Source: JAMZMI01 sp963848175
GTDB taxonomy: Bacteria > Bacteroidota > Bacteroidia > Cytophagales > Cyclobacteriaceae
Length of the DNA stretch: 64,000 nt
NCBI GenBank assembly: GCA_963848175.1
Contig: CAWKCO010000011.1
Location: forward strand, 496,001-560,000
Direction of reading: 5' to 3'
Shown piece by piece: positions 8,714 through 16,883 of this stretch. The notes under the pieces are model-generated. The model saw only the letters and a list, made by a program, of their open reading frames with translations. It had not been told where the DNA came from and did not search any database. A program made the position numbers and the translations under genes. Each line of letters begins with the position of its first letter. The stretch's first letter is position 1.

Positions 8714-9154
8714 ATGGCATTTCAAGACCAAGAAGGGATCATCAAATGGAAGGTTCATTTTGCCTCGCCGATAGAAAAAGTCTTTAACGCGCTCACTACA
8801 GATGAAGGCAGAAGCAAATTTTGGGCAGAAAAAACGAAAGAAGAAAATGGGTTTATTGAATTTCAGATTCTCAATTACCCAACTTACATATCCCAAATTC
8901 TGAATAAGACCCCACCATACCAATTCAGATTACTGTATTTTGGAACAGACGTAACTTTTGACTTGACCAAGACCGAAGAAAATGAAACTGACCTAAATTT
9001 GTCGGCAATAGTTCCCAACAACGAGGCTAAATTTGAGATGACGGCTGGATGGGTTTCCGTGCTTATGGCCATGAAAGGCGCCATAGATTTTGGTATAGAC
9101 CTTAGAAACCATGACCCAGATCGGGTTTGGGAGAATGGATTTTTAGACAATTGA
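8714..9154 (+). CDS. SRPBCC/START-like domain protein
   Basis: A 146-residue single-domain protein with the START/AHSA1 helix-grip pattern: WKVHFASPIEKVFNALTTDEGRSKFWAE at residues 12-39, where the family has its first strand, two short helices and the conserved FW. A long C-terminal helix follows (GWVSVLMAMKGAIDFGIDL). These domains bind small hydrophobic ligands or chaperone clients; nothing indicates which. The next gene, a frameshifted lipoprotein, starts 28 bases downstream. Confidence 0.7.
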   Translation: MAFQDQEGIIKWKVHFASPIEKVFNALTTDEGRSKFWAEKTKEENGFIEFQILNYPTYISQILNKTPPYQFRLLYFGTDVTFDLTKTEENETDLNLSAIVPNNEAKFEMTAGWVSVLMAMKGAIDFGIDLRNHDPDRVWENGFLDN

Positions 9155-9182
9155 GAAAAACGCAAGCTCAAAAACAAACACC

Positions 9183-10309
9183 ATGAATAAACTAATTTAT
9201 CTAGCCTTAACGGGATTGACTTTACTGACAAGTTGTAGTAAAGAGCAAGAAGCTACGGAGATCACCAGCTCCCCTTGCTCTTCCAGCCCACTTCTTGAAT
9301 CTATCACGAAGAGAGAACTTTAAAATGGGATTTAGCACCTGGCCATACGGTCCAAACACCGAAGACCTCTCCGAAACCTATCGGTTTATTGAAGAAAATG
9401 CAGATATCTATTCAGAGCAAGTTGATGACAAAATCCCTTGGAATGCTTGGATTACAGACGCGGATTTGCCCACAGATTTTGTGAATGCCATAGAAGGCCG
9501 CATTGCAAAAAAGATTGACAACCATCAGCTTTTATTGTCTGTCAGCCTTTTAAACACTGATCGCAGCAATCTGCTTGAAGATTACGATGGCACTACCCCT
9601 AGCTACAATGCACTCAATGACGCCACCATTGAAAATGCCTATTTCAAGCATCTCGAATATCTCATTTCCAAGTTTAACCCTGACTATCTGGTCATGGCTA
9701 TGGAAGTAAATGAATTGAAACTTCATTCTGAATCAAAATGGAAAGAATACAAATTGCTGATGACCAACATTCGCAAGAGGTTGAAAATGACCCATCCCGA
9801 TCTAAAGCTTGTCAGAATCCATTACACTTCACAATTGGTTCAACCCCAACGTAGAAAACCCTGCTGAATACATTTCCGAAATGAGCAACTACGTAAACCA
9901 AAACCTTGATTTTGCTGCCATTAGCTACTATCCATTTTTCAAAGGCCAACACACTGCCACTGAATTTCAACAAGCCTTTGACTTCTTACACTCAGAAGTA
10001 ACCATTCCTATCGCTTTCGTAGAGACCAACCACTTGGCAGAAAATTTGGAGATAAGTGGTTTCAACCTGAATATTAAAAGCGATGAATGCGAACAGCTAG
10101 CTTATTTGGAAACACTGCTTTACAATGCTCACAATGAAAATTACCCTTTCATTATCTGGTGGGCATACCGCGATTACGACCAGCTCTGGGCTACTTTTCC
10201 CACAGAGTTTCAGGACATAGGCAAGCTCTGGAGAGATACTGGCTTGCTCAATGAAGATGGGAAAGAACGACCTTCATTTATTGTTTGGAAAAACACATTT
10301 GAGAAGTGA
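9183..10309 (+). pseudogene. Lipoprotein, glycosidase-like body, two frameshifts
   Basis: Three consecutive frames form one product of about 375 residues. From ATG 9183 comes a lipoprotein signal with lipobox LTSC. The frame then meets TAA at 9321 (CTT TAA AAT). The next frame carries FSTWPYGPNTEDL to about 9805, and the third carries LHNWFNPNVENPAEY to 10309. Dropping one T from CTTT at about 9320, and one T from CTTG at about 9811, gives a continuous protein. The body has the feel of a TIM-barrel glycosidase (YLVMAMEVNEL, AISYYPFF, FVETNH, IIWWAYRDYDQLW), with Glu residues at the usual strand-4 and strand-7 positions. The exact GH family is not recognised. Sequence conservation across the breaks argues that they are consensus errors, not decay. 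Confidence 0.6.
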
Positions 10310-10445
10310 TCCATTGGTAAGAGTTTATAAAACTTTAAGTGAACGGCTTGTTTTCGAAAGAATGAAAATGGGTAGATTAGCTTTGATATAACTGAGGTAT
10401 CAAGCCTTTTGGTTGATACTGGCTTGTTACCACCAATAAAATTGC

Positions 10446-10933
10446 ATGGAAGAAAAGAGATTTCAACTACTTCTCGATGAATTTTGCACTAACGGATACC
10501 TTTACAACTATAGGAGTACTCTAGAAATAATTTTCCGGCAGGTACTGAATGATGGCTGCAACATATCCACAAGATATGACTCTCACCAATCCTGTCATTC
10601 TAAAAACTGTGATAATGGCCGTTGTAGAATATGGATTTCTCTAGTCCCTAAGAGATATAACAGACCAGAAGACATTATTTGGACAATTCTACATGAATTC
10701 GGTCATCACTTTGCTCCCTTAAGTAAAGAAGATGAAAACAATATCGACAAACGCATTCAGAATGAAGAGGGAGCTTGGGATTGGGCAGAACAAAAAGTTT
10801 ATACTATAGACGAACTTAAGAATCAAATTGACAAATTTAGGTTAATACGTCAAACGATCTTCAAACTTATTATGACTACAGAGATGATCTAAACAAAAAA
10901 ATGAAAGAAGCTAAAGACTATAAGAGCAAATAG
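10446..10933 (+). CDS. HExxH zincin-like protein of unknown function, frameshift near the end
   Basis: About 160 residues. TILHEFGHHF near residue 80 is a zinc-protease motif (HExxH), and EEGAWDWAEQ about 28 residues later supplies a candidate third ligand Glu, as in ImmA/IrrE-type peptidases. A cysteine-rich stretch, CHSKNCDNGRC, precedes it. The frame ends at 10892, but the coding pattern continues in another frame as LQTYYDYRDDLNKKMKEAK to TAG at 10931. One missing A in the CAAAC run at about 10853 restores it (RQNDLQTYY). It stands alone just upstream of a HigBA module and its flanking repeat. The substrate is unknown. Confidence 0.6.
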
Positions 10934-10962
10934 GAAGTGCTAATTGACGTAACGAATGCTCT

Positions 10963-11062
10963 CCCCATGTTCTTCGTCGTGTTCCGAAGGCCACTACGAA
11001 CAGTGAATAAATCTGAGTCTCCGACTCACCCCAACAACCCAAAAACCCAATTACCTAGCCGC
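10963..11062. repeat. Intergenic hairpin repeat, copy 1 (left of HigBA)
   Basis: About 100 bases nearly identical to 11860-11975. Shared core features are a hairpin TTCGTCGTG...CACTACGAA around TTCCGAAGGC, a second hairpin GAGTC-TCC-GACTC, and then a C/A-rich tail built of ACCCAA-type units. The two copies bracket the toxin-antitoxin pair in the same orientation. Confidence 0.75.
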
Positions 11063-11082
11063 CCCCCACCCGAGAGTATGCT

Positions 11083-11102
11083 TGTTTCTTAATAAGGAAA
11101 CA
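11083..11102. promoter_or_regulatory. Palindrome upstream of higBA, candidate operator
   Basis: TGTTTC and GAAACA arms around TTAATAAG, 23 bases before the toxin start. TACTTTTA at 11105-11112 is a one-mismatch -7 element directly beside it. Autorepression of HigBA-type operons by the XRE antitoxin at such palindromes is well known; binding here is inferred. Confidence 0.4.
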
Positions 11103-11124
11103 TTTACTTTTACTCAAAAAGTTA

Positions 11125-11475
11125 ATGAAGGGACAATTTCGAGTTGAGTTTATGGAAGAAGCGGCTCAATTTTTGGAAGAGTTGCCAATTAAAACTCGTG
11201 AAAAAGTGCTTTACAATATATGGAAAGCACGAAACTCGAACGATAAAGAACTCTTTAAAAAGTTGATAGGTGATGTTTGGGAATTCCGAACATTATATCA
11301 AAAAACTCACATACGTTTCTTTGCATTTTGGGATAAATCGGATAATTCAGACACTGTTGTTATTTCAACGCATGGGGTTGTCAAGAAGACTGGTAAAGTA
11401 CCAAAGTCTGAAATAGAAAGAGCCGAACGTCTGAAATTAAAATATTTTGAGAATAAGAAAAACAGCAAACCATGA
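11125..11475 (+). CDS. higB: Type II toxin, RelE/HigB (Gp49-like) family
   Basis: A 116-residue toxin of the RelE superfamily, Gp49/HigB branch. ELFKKLIGDVWEFRTLYQKTHIRFFAFWD at residues 49-77 matches the strand pattern with the conserved WE(L/F)R. STHGVVKKTGKVPKSEIERAER matches the C-terminal HGF-KK-T-K-P-EI-A signature. Members are ribosome-dependent mRNA interferases. The toxin precedes its antitoxin and overlaps it by ATGA, the usual HigBA order. The pair is bracketed by a duplicated intergenic repeat. Confidence 0.85.
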   Translation: MKGQFRVEFMEEAAQFLEELPIKTREKVLYNIWKARNSNDKELFKKLIGDVWEFRTLYQKTHIRFFAFWDKSDNSDTVVISTHGVVKKTGKVPKSEIERAERLKLKYFENKKNSKP

Positions 11476-11783
11476 AAACATATTCACTTGAAGAACTAAC
11501 TGATAAGCATGTAGGGCCTAAGGGCACACCAAATCGTGAAGCCTTTGAATATGAACTTAGAATGGATTTATTGGGTAAAGCCATTAAAGATGCTCGCAAA
11601 AAACGTCATTTGACTCAGGAACAACTTGGCGAATTAGTTGGGGTAAAAAAGGCTCAGATTTCTAAATTAGAGAATAGTTTAACTGATGCTCGTTTTGAAA
11701 CAATAATTAAGGTTTTCAAAGCCCTAAATGCTAAAATCAACTTCAATGTAGAACTGCTAAATCAAAAAATGGACATAGCTTGA
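11472..11783 (+). CDS. higA: HigA-type antitoxin, XRE family
   Basis: A 103-residue antitoxin. The helix-turn-helix lies at about residues 35-90 (KDARKKRHLTQEQLGELVGVKKAQISKLEN), a canonical XRE/Cro fold. The N-terminal 30 residues are the flexible part that would wrap the toxin. It is translationally coupled to the toxin through an ATGA overlap at 11472-11475. It should neutralise the toxin and repress the operon, probably at the palindrome at 11083-11102. Confidence 0.85.
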   Translation: MKTYSLEELTDKHVGPKGTPNREAFEYELRMDLLGKAIKDARKKRHLTQEQLGELVGVKKAQISKLENSLTDARFETIIKVFKALNAKINFNVELLNQKMDIA

Positions 11784-11859
11784 AAAAGCTGGTAACATAC
11801 GCTTTTCAAGTCATGGGGTTTTAGTGGTTTTGTAAATTTTTGTCTTCATAATGAAAATA

Positions 11860-11975
11860 TCCCCGTTCTTCGTAGTGTTCCGAAGGTCACTACGAACTGT
11901 GAATAAATCTGAGTCTCCGACTCACCCCAATAACCCAACTACCCAACTCCCTAACGACCCAATTACCTAACCGCC
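11860..11975. repeat. Intergenic hairpin repeat, copy 2 (right of HigBA)
   Basis: Matches 10963-11062 with few differences over the core. The hairpin TTCGTAGTG...CACTACGAA is perfect here (the other copy has one mismatch), followed by GAGTC-TCC-GACTC and a longer ACCCAA-rich tail. The tail runs into the stop codon of the EamA gene. Confidence 0.75.
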
Positions 11976-12874
11976 TTCTTCCTCTCCCCGATCATCACAC
12001 CAGCGATCACCACCACTCCACCAATGATTTGAATCAAACTGAGCGTTTCGTCTAGGAAAAAATACGCCAGAACTACCGTAGACACTGGCCCCAAACTTCC
12101 CATGATAGAGAAGTTGCCTGCGCCAAGGGTTTTGATAGAGAAGGAAATCAGATAAGAAGGGATCACGGTAGCCATTACTGCCATAAGCAAGCCAATCCAA
12201 TAGACCTCACTTGGCAAAGTGAAAATAGCTGAAAGATCAGTCGTTAGCCCATAATGCGCTATCACACAAAAGCAGGAAATAATCATGGCGTAAGAGGTAA
12301 ACCTAGTCGCACCAAACTTAGGTATCAACCAGCCAGAACCCACCAAATAGCCTGCATACGTAAGTGCGCTCATAAAAACAAGCGTAGCTCCAAGCACCAC
12401 GTGCTCACTCTGTCCCCGATTGAGTTCAGAGGAAAAGACTATTGCCACGCCCAGATAAGTAATCAAAATCGCGATGACCTGATTTCTCGTGATCGGTTTT
12501 TTCAGAAAGATATAAGAGATCAAAAAAACCAACGTGGGATAGACAAACAAAATCAAACGCTCCAATCCTGCTTTGATGTAGGTCAAACCTAAAAAATCAA
12601 AGTAGCTCGCCAGATAATAGCCAATAAATCCAAAACCTGCAAGGTATAGATAGTCCTTACCTATTAGATTTCGATCCATCACAGGTTTTTGAAGCAGCGA
12701 AATGACAATGTAAAACGGCAATGCAAAAATCATTCGGAGCAAAAGCAACGAGACAGCATCCACCTCATACTGATAAGCCAGCTTCACCATTACTGCCTTG
12801 CTCGAAAAGAACAAGACCCCCATAATACCGATCAATATTGCAAAGCCCTTGCTTTGGAAAACCGATTTATTCAA
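11963..12874 (-). CDS. EamA/DMT family transporter
   Basis: A 303-residue integral membrane protein with about ten hydrophobic helices in two EamA repeats. The first repeat begins GFAILIGIMGVLFFSSKAVMVKLAY and includes LLLLRMIFALPF; the second begins VVLGATLVFMSALTYAGYLVGSG and ends with LGPVSTVVLAYFFLDETLSLIQIIGG, the classic EamA signature. Drug/metabolite transporters export metabolites or amino acids; the substrate is unknown. It is the last gene of MMPL-ileS-lspA-eamA, and its start overlaps the 3' end of lspA by eight bases. Confidence 0.87.
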   Translation of the reverse strand: MNKSVFQSKGFAILIGIMGVLFFSSKAVMVKLAYQYEVDAVSLLLLRMIFALPFYIVISLLQKPVMDRNLIGKDYLYLAGFGFIGYYLASYFDFLGLTYIKAGLERLILFVYPTLVFLISYIFLKKPITRNQVIAILITYLGVAIVFSSELNRGQSEHVVLGATLVFMSALTYAGYLVGSGWLIPKFGATRFTSYAMIISCFCVIAHYGLTTDLSAIFTLPSEVYWIGLLMAVMATVIPSYLISFSIKTLGAGNFSIMGSLGPVSTVVLAYFFLDETLSLIQIIGGVVVIAGVMIGERKKAVR

Positions 12875-13505
12875 CAGAACTATTTTTTACTGCTTCGACT
12901 TCATTTTCCTCTTCTTTCTCACCAAAATAGGTCTTTTGGAAAGCGAGAATAAAGCCAATGCCCACAAATATCGCCGAATCTGCTACGTTGAAAACCGGCC
13001 ACAAAGCCATGTGATCTCCTCCAATAATCGGCACCCAGTCCGCCACTCGGCCTTCCCAAATATCGATGTAAAACATGTCTACCACCTGTCCATAAAACCA
13101 AGGGGTAGGTGCATCATAAGCCGCATTATCCAGCCACACGCCGTAAAAAACACTATCGATCAAGTTGCCAATAGCTCCACCGAGTATCATCGCAATACAA
13201 ATCAACAAGCCCTTTGGCGAGCCTTTTTTGTACAGCAAATAGAGATAATATCCGATACCCACCATCGCCACAATGCGAAACAGTGTGAGCACCATTTTGC
13301 TATTATCAAAGGGCATTTCCATCCCAAAAGCCATACCTGGGTTGGTGAGGTAGTGCAGCTTAAACCAATCTCCGAAGATTTTGATTTGCCCTTGAGAGCC
13401 ACGCTCCATGTTGAAGTGAACCAACATTTTCGAGATTTGATCGATGGCGATCACGAGGATACTGATCAAATAGAAAATGATCAATTTTGGTTTTTTGCTT
13501 TCCAT
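12867..13505 (-). CDS. lspA: Lipoprotein signal peptidase (signal peptidase II)
   Basis: A 212-residue inner-membrane aspartic protease that cleaves the signal peptide of prolipoproteins after lipidation. Four membrane helices are visible. The catalytic aspartates are D117 in GAIGNLIDSVF and D176 in VFNVADSAIF, with the usual NPGMAFG motif at residues 55-61. A roughly 40-residue segment between the catalytic motifs (APTPWFYGQVVDMFYIDIW...) is longer than in E. coli LspA; such insertions are common in Bacteroidota. It lies 26 bases downstream of ileS, a very widespread pairing. Confidence 0.93.
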   Translation of the reverse strand: MESKKPKLIIFYLISILVIAIDQISKMLVHFNMERGSQGQIKIFGDWFKLHYLTNPGMAFGMEMPFDNSKMVLTLFRIVAMVGIGYYLYLLYKKGSPKGLLICIAMILGGAIGNLIDSVFYGVWLDNAAYDAPTPWFYGQVVDMFYIDIWEGRVADWVPIIGGDHMALWPVFNVADSAIFVGIGFILAFQKTYFGEKEEENEVEAVKNSSVE

Positions 13506-13531
13506 ATATTTTAAATGAAAGGTGCTCTTAA

Positions 13532-16500
13532 TTATTTAGCCACGGCTATTGCAACAGTTAGTTCCGTTCCGTCAATATCTATTACAGTTCCATTAGAAAT
13601 ATTTCCAGCTTTTGTCAGGCTCAAAGCCTGCGTTTCTTTCTGAATGTATTCTTTGAAAAGCTCAATGGCGTCATTCATCTGCTCATCGGCAGAGGTGTAA
13701 AGCACATTGATTTTGTCCTGCACTTCCAGACCTGAGTCTTTACGCAAGTTTTGAAGGCGATTTACCACATCTCGGCTCAATCCTTCTTTTTTCAAGTCTT
13801 CCGAAATAGAAATATCTAGTGCCACTGTGAGGCCATTTTCACTGGCCACCAGCCATCCCGGTATATCCTCAGAAGTGATTTCCACATCTTCCAATGTCAA
13901 GCTCACCTTCTCGCCATCTAGCTCTAGCTCATGATTCCCACTTCTTTCGAAAGCTTTGATCTGATCCTGATCCAATGCCGTGATCAAAGGAGTCACTTGC
14001 TTCATTTGCGCACCAAAATGCTGCCCCAACTTGCGGAAATTCGGCTTAATCTTTTTCACCAATATGCCAGACTCATCATCTACATATTCGATTTCCTTCA
14101 CATTGATTTCTGACAAAATCAAAGCTTCCACCTTCTCGATACTTTCCTTGTCTGCAGCATTTAATATTGGCACAAGGATTTTTTGCAATGGCTGACGCAC
14201 CTTGATTTTTTCTTTCTTTCTCAGCGAATGCACCAAAGAAGAAATCTCCTGTGCCAAATGCATGCTTTTGCTCAAGTCTTCATCTATCAAAGCCTTATTG
14301 GCTTCTGGGAAGAGCGCCAAATGCACAGACTCTTGCGCATCAGCAGCACTTAAGCTTTTGTATAACCACTCTGCATAGAATGGTGCAATCGGGCTTATCA
14401 ACTTAGAAACCGTAAGCAAACATTCTTGCAAAGTCTCATAAGCAGCTTGCTTGTCGGCATTCAGCTCGCTCATCCAAAACCGCTTGCGTGACAAACGCAC
14501 ATACCAGTTGGACAATTGATTATTTACAAAATCGGAAATGGCACGAGCGGCTTGCGTCGGCTCATAACCTTCGTAATAACTATCCACTGCGCTGATAAGC
14601 ACTTGCAGCTCAGACAAAATCCAACGATCAAAACGTGGGCGATCGCTTATTGCAATGGCTTTGTCTGGATCTACTTGAAAATTGTCCAAGTTGGTATAAA
14701 GAGAGAAAAAGGAATAAGTATTTGTCAGCGTACCAAAGAACTTTCGTTGCACTTCGGCAATGCCCTCCAAGTCAAATTTCAGGTTGTCCCAAGGATTGGC
14801 ATTGGAAATCATGTACCAGCGTGTAGCATCAGCACCATATTGATCCAAAGTCACAAATGGGTCTACGGCATTACCCAAACGCTTAGACATTTTGTTGCCG
14901 TTTTTGTCCAGCACCAAACCATTTGCAATCACATTTTTGAAAGCTACTTTATCAAAAAGCAAAGTAGATATCGCGTGAAGCGTAAAGAACCAGCCTCGCG
15001 TCTGATCCACACCTTCGGCAATAAAATCTGCCGGGTAATTGGCATCAAAAACCTCATTGTTTTCAAATGGATAATGCCACTGTGCATAAGGCATGGCTCC
15101 AGAATCAAACCAAACGTCGATCAAATCTGGCTCTCGATACATCGGCTGCCCCGAAGCACTCACCAAAATCACATCGTCTACATACGGTCTATGCAAGTCA
15201 AAATCATCACCGATTTCATCTTTCATAAGCCCGGCTGCAATCGCCTTTTTCACTTCTTCCTTCAGCTCCGCAATACTGCCAATGCAAATTTCTTCTTTGC
15301 GGTCTTTGGTTACCCAAATTGGAAGCGGTGTTCCCCAAAATCTAGAACGACTCAGGTTCCAATCCACCAAATTCTCCAGCCAGTTGCCAAAGCGCCCAGA
15401 ACCTGTAGAGGCAGGTTTCCAATTGATGGTTTTATTCAGTTCTACCAATCTATCCTTGAAAGCTGTGGTTTTGATAAACCAAGAATCCAATGGATAATAC
15501 AATACGGGTTTATCCGTACGCCAGCAATGTGGGTAGCTGTGTTCGTATTTTTCTACTTTGAAAGCCTTGTTTTCTTCTTTCAGCTGAATGGCGATCAATA
15601 CATCCGTAGGTTTGAAATCCGCAGCTTCTCTTTCTGCATCTTCAAAATATTCTTCTTTCACAAAGCGACCAGCATAGTCTGTCACCTCCTGCACAAATCG
15701 GCCTTGCTTGTCCACAAGTGGCACATCATAGCCCAATTCATCCTTTACCGTGATGGCTGCTATTCCTGCTTTGTCGGCCACACGCTTATCATCTGCACCG
15801 AAAGTTGGCGCTATGTGTACAATCCCTGTTCCATCTTCAGTACTTACAAAATCACCTGCTATCACCTTGAAAGCATCGCCCTCAGGTGTCACATAAGGCA
15901 TCAATTGTTCGTACTCAACCCCAACAAGTTCCGCTCCCGAAAACTCCTTGACAACTTCCCAAGGAATCAGTTTGTCGCCAGATTTGTAATCTGCAAAAGC
16001 CACCTCGGCAGATTTGTCAGAGAAATATTTTTTCACCAAGTCCTTGGCCAGTACCACATGGATTGGCTCGTAGGTGTATTGGTTAAAGGACTTTACCAAC
16101 ACGTAGGTAATGTTTTCACCCACCGCCAAAGCACTGTTGGAAGGAAGCGTCCAAGGCGTAGTAGTCCAAGCAAGGATGTGCGCAGGTTCTGAGATTCCCA
16201 GTTTGGAAGCATCTTTCACTTTGAATTGTGCCACTACCGTCGTGTCTTTCACATCGCGGTAGCAACCTGGCTGATTCAATTCGTGAGAACTTAACCCCGT
16301 TCCTGCAGCAGGAGAATAAGGCTGAATGGTATAGCCTTTGTATAGCAAGTCCTTTTCATAAAACTTCTTCAGCAAGTGCCAAAGGGTTTCCATGTATTGC
16401 TTGTCGAAAGTGATATATGGATCATCCAAATCAACCCAATACCCCATCTTTTGAGTAAGCAAATCCCACTCATTTTTGAATTTCATTACTGCCTCTCGGC

Positions 16501-16858
16501 ACTTCTGATTGTATTCAGCCACGGAGATCGTCTTGCCAATGTCATCTTTTTTGATGCCCAGCTCCTTCTCCACTTGCAACTCCACAGGTAGACCGTGCGT
16601 ATCCCAGCCGCCTTTTCGTTTTACCTGAAAGCCTTTTTGGGTTTTGTATCGGCAAAAAATATCTTTTACCGCGCGTGCCATCACATGGTGAATACCTGGC
16701 GTACCGTTGGCAGAGGGTGGCCCCTCATAAAAAGTAAACGATGGTGAACCTTCACGCTCACTGATCGATTTGTCAAAAATCTTATGCTCATCCCAGAACT
16801 TAAGCATCTGTTCTGCAATCTCTGGGTAGCTGACCTGTTTGTATTCTGGATATTTCAC
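13532..16858 (-). CDS. ileS: Isoleucyl-tRNA synthetase
   Basis: An 1108-residue class I synthetase. The HIGH-type motif is PGIHH near residue 55 and KMSKR is near residue 690. The CP1 editing domain lies between them, with WTTTPWTLPSN marking it. The zinc-less, eukaryote-like architecture (NGTPGIHHVMARAVKDI) and long C-terminal extension match the IleS2 type typical of Bacteroidota. It charges tRNA-Ile and edits Val. The frame is fully intact over 3.3 kb, in contrast to the indel-rich genes elsewhere in the window. It starts 25 bases after the MMPL gene and precedes lspA by 26 bases. Confidence 0.95.
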   Translation of the reverse strand: MKYPEYKQVSYPEIAEQMLKFWDEHKIFDKSISEREGSPSFTFYEGPPSANGTPGIHHVMARAVKDIFCRYKTQKGFQVKRKGGWDTHGLPVELQVEKELGIKKDDIGKTISVAEYNQKCREAVMKFKNEWDLLTQKMGYWVDLDDPYITFDKQYMETLWHLLKKFYEKDLLYKGYTIQPYSPAAGTGLSSHELNQPGCYRDVKDTTVVAQFKVKDASKLGISEPAHILAWTTTPWTLPSNSALAVGENITYVLVKSFNQYTYEPIHVVLAKDLVKKYFSDKSAEVAFADYKSGDKLIPWEVVKEFSGAELVGVEYEQLMPYVTPEGDAFKVIAGDFVSTEDGTGIVHIAPTFGADDKRVADKAGIAAITVKDELGYDVPLVDKQGRFVQEVTDYAGRFVKEEYFEDAEREAADFKPTDVLIAIQLKEENKAFKVEKYEHSYPHCWRTDKPVLYYPLDSWFIKTTAFKDRLVELNKTINWKPASTGSGRFGNWLENLVDWNLSRSRFWGTPLPIWVTKDRKEEICIGSIAELKEEVKKAIAAGLMKDEIGDDFDLHRPYVDDVILVSASGQPMYREPDLIDVWFDSGAMPYAQWHYPFENNEVFDANYPADFIAEGVDQTRGWFFTLHAISTLLFDKVAFKNVIANGLVLDKNGNKMSKRLGNAVDPFVTLDQYGADATRWYMISNANPWDNLKFDLEGIAEVQRKFFGTLTNTYSFFSLYTNLDNFQVDPDKAIAISDRPRFDRWILSELQVLISAVDSYYEGYEPTQAARAISDFVNNQLSNWYVRLSRKRFWMSELNADKQAAYETLQECLLTVSKLISPIAPFYAEWLYKSLSAADAQESVHLALFPEANKALIDEDLSKSMHLAQEISSLVHSLRKKEKIKVRQPLQKILVPILNAADKESIEKVEALILSEINVKEIEYVDDESGILVKKIKPNFRKLGQHFGAQMKQVTPLITALDQDQIKAFERSGNHELELDGEKVSLTLEDVEITSEDIPGWLVASENGLTVALDISISEDLKKEGLSRDVVNRLQNLRKDSGLEVQDKINVLYTSADEQMNDAIELFKEYIQKETQALSLTKAGNISNGTVIDIDGTELTVAIAVAK

Positions 16859-16883
16859 CTTAATCTAAAAGCTTAGTCGTAAA

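Noticed and set aside
14516..16192. A 558-codon open frame on the plus strand
   Set aside because: It lies wholly antisense to ileS, has no recognisable domain, and its composition is the complement of ileS codons.
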